64,000 nucleotides of DNA from Streptococcus cuniculi. Lineage in GTDB: Bacteria > Bacillota > Bacilli > Lactobacillales > Streptococcaceae. Position numbers and translations under genes: made by a program. The stretch lies in the NCBI RefSeq assembly GCF_001921845.1, contig NZ_MSJM01000002.1, positions 186,001-250,000 of the forward strand, in the 5' to 3' direction. This document shows, in pieces, positions 63,407 through 64,000 of the stretch. The notes under the pieces are model-generated. The model saw only the letters and a list, made by a program, of their open reading frames with translations, was not told the origin of the DNA and ran no database searches. Every line of letters begins with the position of its first letter. The stretch's first letter is position 1.

Positions 63407-63724
63407 ATGTACTATCCTGTCTCCTCTGTCTTAATCGAATTTCTGATCCTGTCCATTGTCGAAAAGCAAGATTCCTACGGATATGAAATCAGTCAGACCA
63501 TTAAGATTGTAGCGGATATTAAGGAGTCCACCATGTATCCTATTTTGAAAAAGTTGGAAAAAGCGGCCTTTGTGACCACCTACTCTCAAGAATTTCAGGG
63601 GCGCAAGCGCAAATATTACAAGATTACCGACCAGGGGCGCAAGCAAATTACTTTTTTGCAGAGAGAATGGACGGAATATAAAAACAATATTGACGGTATT
63701 ATAGAAGGGAGCCTACGAAAATGA
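63407..63724 (+). CDS. PadR-family transcriptional regulator
   Basis: 105-residue winged-helix repressor: VLIEFLILSIVEKQDSYGYEISQTIK...STMYPILKKLEKAAFVTTYSQEFQGRKRKYYKITDQGRKQI is the complete PadR core. A short C-terminal helix serves dimerisation. The stop overlaps the next ATG (ATGA), a typical PadR-DUF1700 pair, where the partner is a membrane protein and the pair often responds to envelope stress or drugs. Confidence 0.92.
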   Translation: MYYPVSSVLIEFLILSIVEKQDSYGYEISQTIKIVADIKESTMYPILKKLEKAAFVTTYSQEFQGRKRKYYKITDQGRKQITFLQREWTEYKNNIDGIIEGSLRK

Positions 63725-64000
63725 CACGCAACGAATATCTTTCACAACTGCTAGCAGCTTTACACACATTGAACCAGCAAGAGCAAGAAGATGTCTTGGA
63801 TTATTTCAATGAATATTTTGACGAATGCCCAGACGTTGATGAAGCGATTCGCCATCTAGGAACACCACAAGAAGCGGCTGAAGAAATTCTTGCCAACCTT
63901 GATATGGAAGTCGTCCAACATGTGACAGAAACAGAGCCTATCACTTCTTCGCAAATCAGTATTTGGAATCGATTGTTTGAGAAAACCCAACAGACGCTTC
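63721..64000 (+). CDS. DUF1700/HAAS domain protein, N-terminal part (runs off right edge)
   Basis: 93 codons are visible. The N-terminal HAAS domain is clear: MTRNEYLSQLLAALHTLNQ, then EEQEDVLDYFNEYFDE-like helices and EAIRHLGTPQEAAEEILANL. The expected membrane helices lie beyond the window. It is translationally coupled to the PadR gene. Confidence 0.85.
   Translation, partial: MTRNEYLSQLLAALHTLNQQEQEDVLDYFNEYFDECPDVDEAIRHLGTPQEAAEEILANLDMEVVQHVTETEPITSSQISIWNRLFEKTQQTL

Overview
The window reads as a low-GC Gram-positive chromosome, almost certainly a Streptococcus. The evidence is the ciaR-ciaH pair, a pst operon with two pstB genes, the spx-UPF0223-suhB-rsmF order, a menA-ndh-cydABDC respiratory block like those of respiring streptococci such as S. 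agalactiae, and a Bacillota-type (T7SSb) secretion locus. I could not fix the species. I saw no rRNA, tRNA, CRISPR array or complete insertion sequence.

Layout. 1-6.4 kb: ciaRH, then the phosphate importer pstSCAB1B2-phoU. 6.5-15.2 kb (minus strand): housekeeping genes rsmF, suhB, UPF0223, spx, a potassium channel, ribF and truB, then an ATPase and a tightly coupled nucleotidyltransferase/acetyltransferase/DUF2130 set. 15.4-23.6 kb (plus strand): menaquinone prenyltransferase, NDH-2 and cytochrome bd with its CydDC exporter. A polyprenyl synthase that could make the quinone side chain lies at 32.1-33.1 kb.

The 8.5 kb between cydC and the polyprenyl synthase is bounded by two identical 23-bp terminator hairpins in the same orientation, which suggests an insertion. 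It holds a Frv-like operon (LicR-type regulator, M42 peptidase, lactose/cellobiose-family PTS IIA/IIB/IIC, M24 peptidase, PatB-type C-S lyase), a PTS IIC C-terminal remnant, a strong candidate small RNA with its own promoter and terminator, and decayed or orphan small genes that resemble immunity genes.

33-48 kb (minus strand): an ATP-grasp protein, a RelBE-type toxin-antitoxin pair and a complete T7SSb core (esxA, esaA, essA, esaB, essB, essC). Directly upstream of esxA is a lipase with the reversed domain order of TslA toxins. Directly upstream of that is what should be its immunity lipoprotein, but its signal peptide is cut by a TGA at codon 4. 48.5-58.8 kb: a cell-surface block with an SdbA/TlpA-like thiol oxidoreductase, a 2634-residue vWFA/isopeptide-domain adhesin with only two cysteines and an LPRTN anchor motif, a G5-domain LPXTG protein split by an in-frame TAA, and a small zinc-ribbon-like protein.

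59-64 kb (plus strand): three tandem 49-bp units ending in a terminator, a Cof-type phosphatase, pepT, a second potassium channel, an XRE regulator, and a PadR/DUF1700 pair behind a promoter framed by a 13-bp inverted repeat. The two premature stops, one frameshift and several fragments all fall in the accessory regions, while the core genes look intact.
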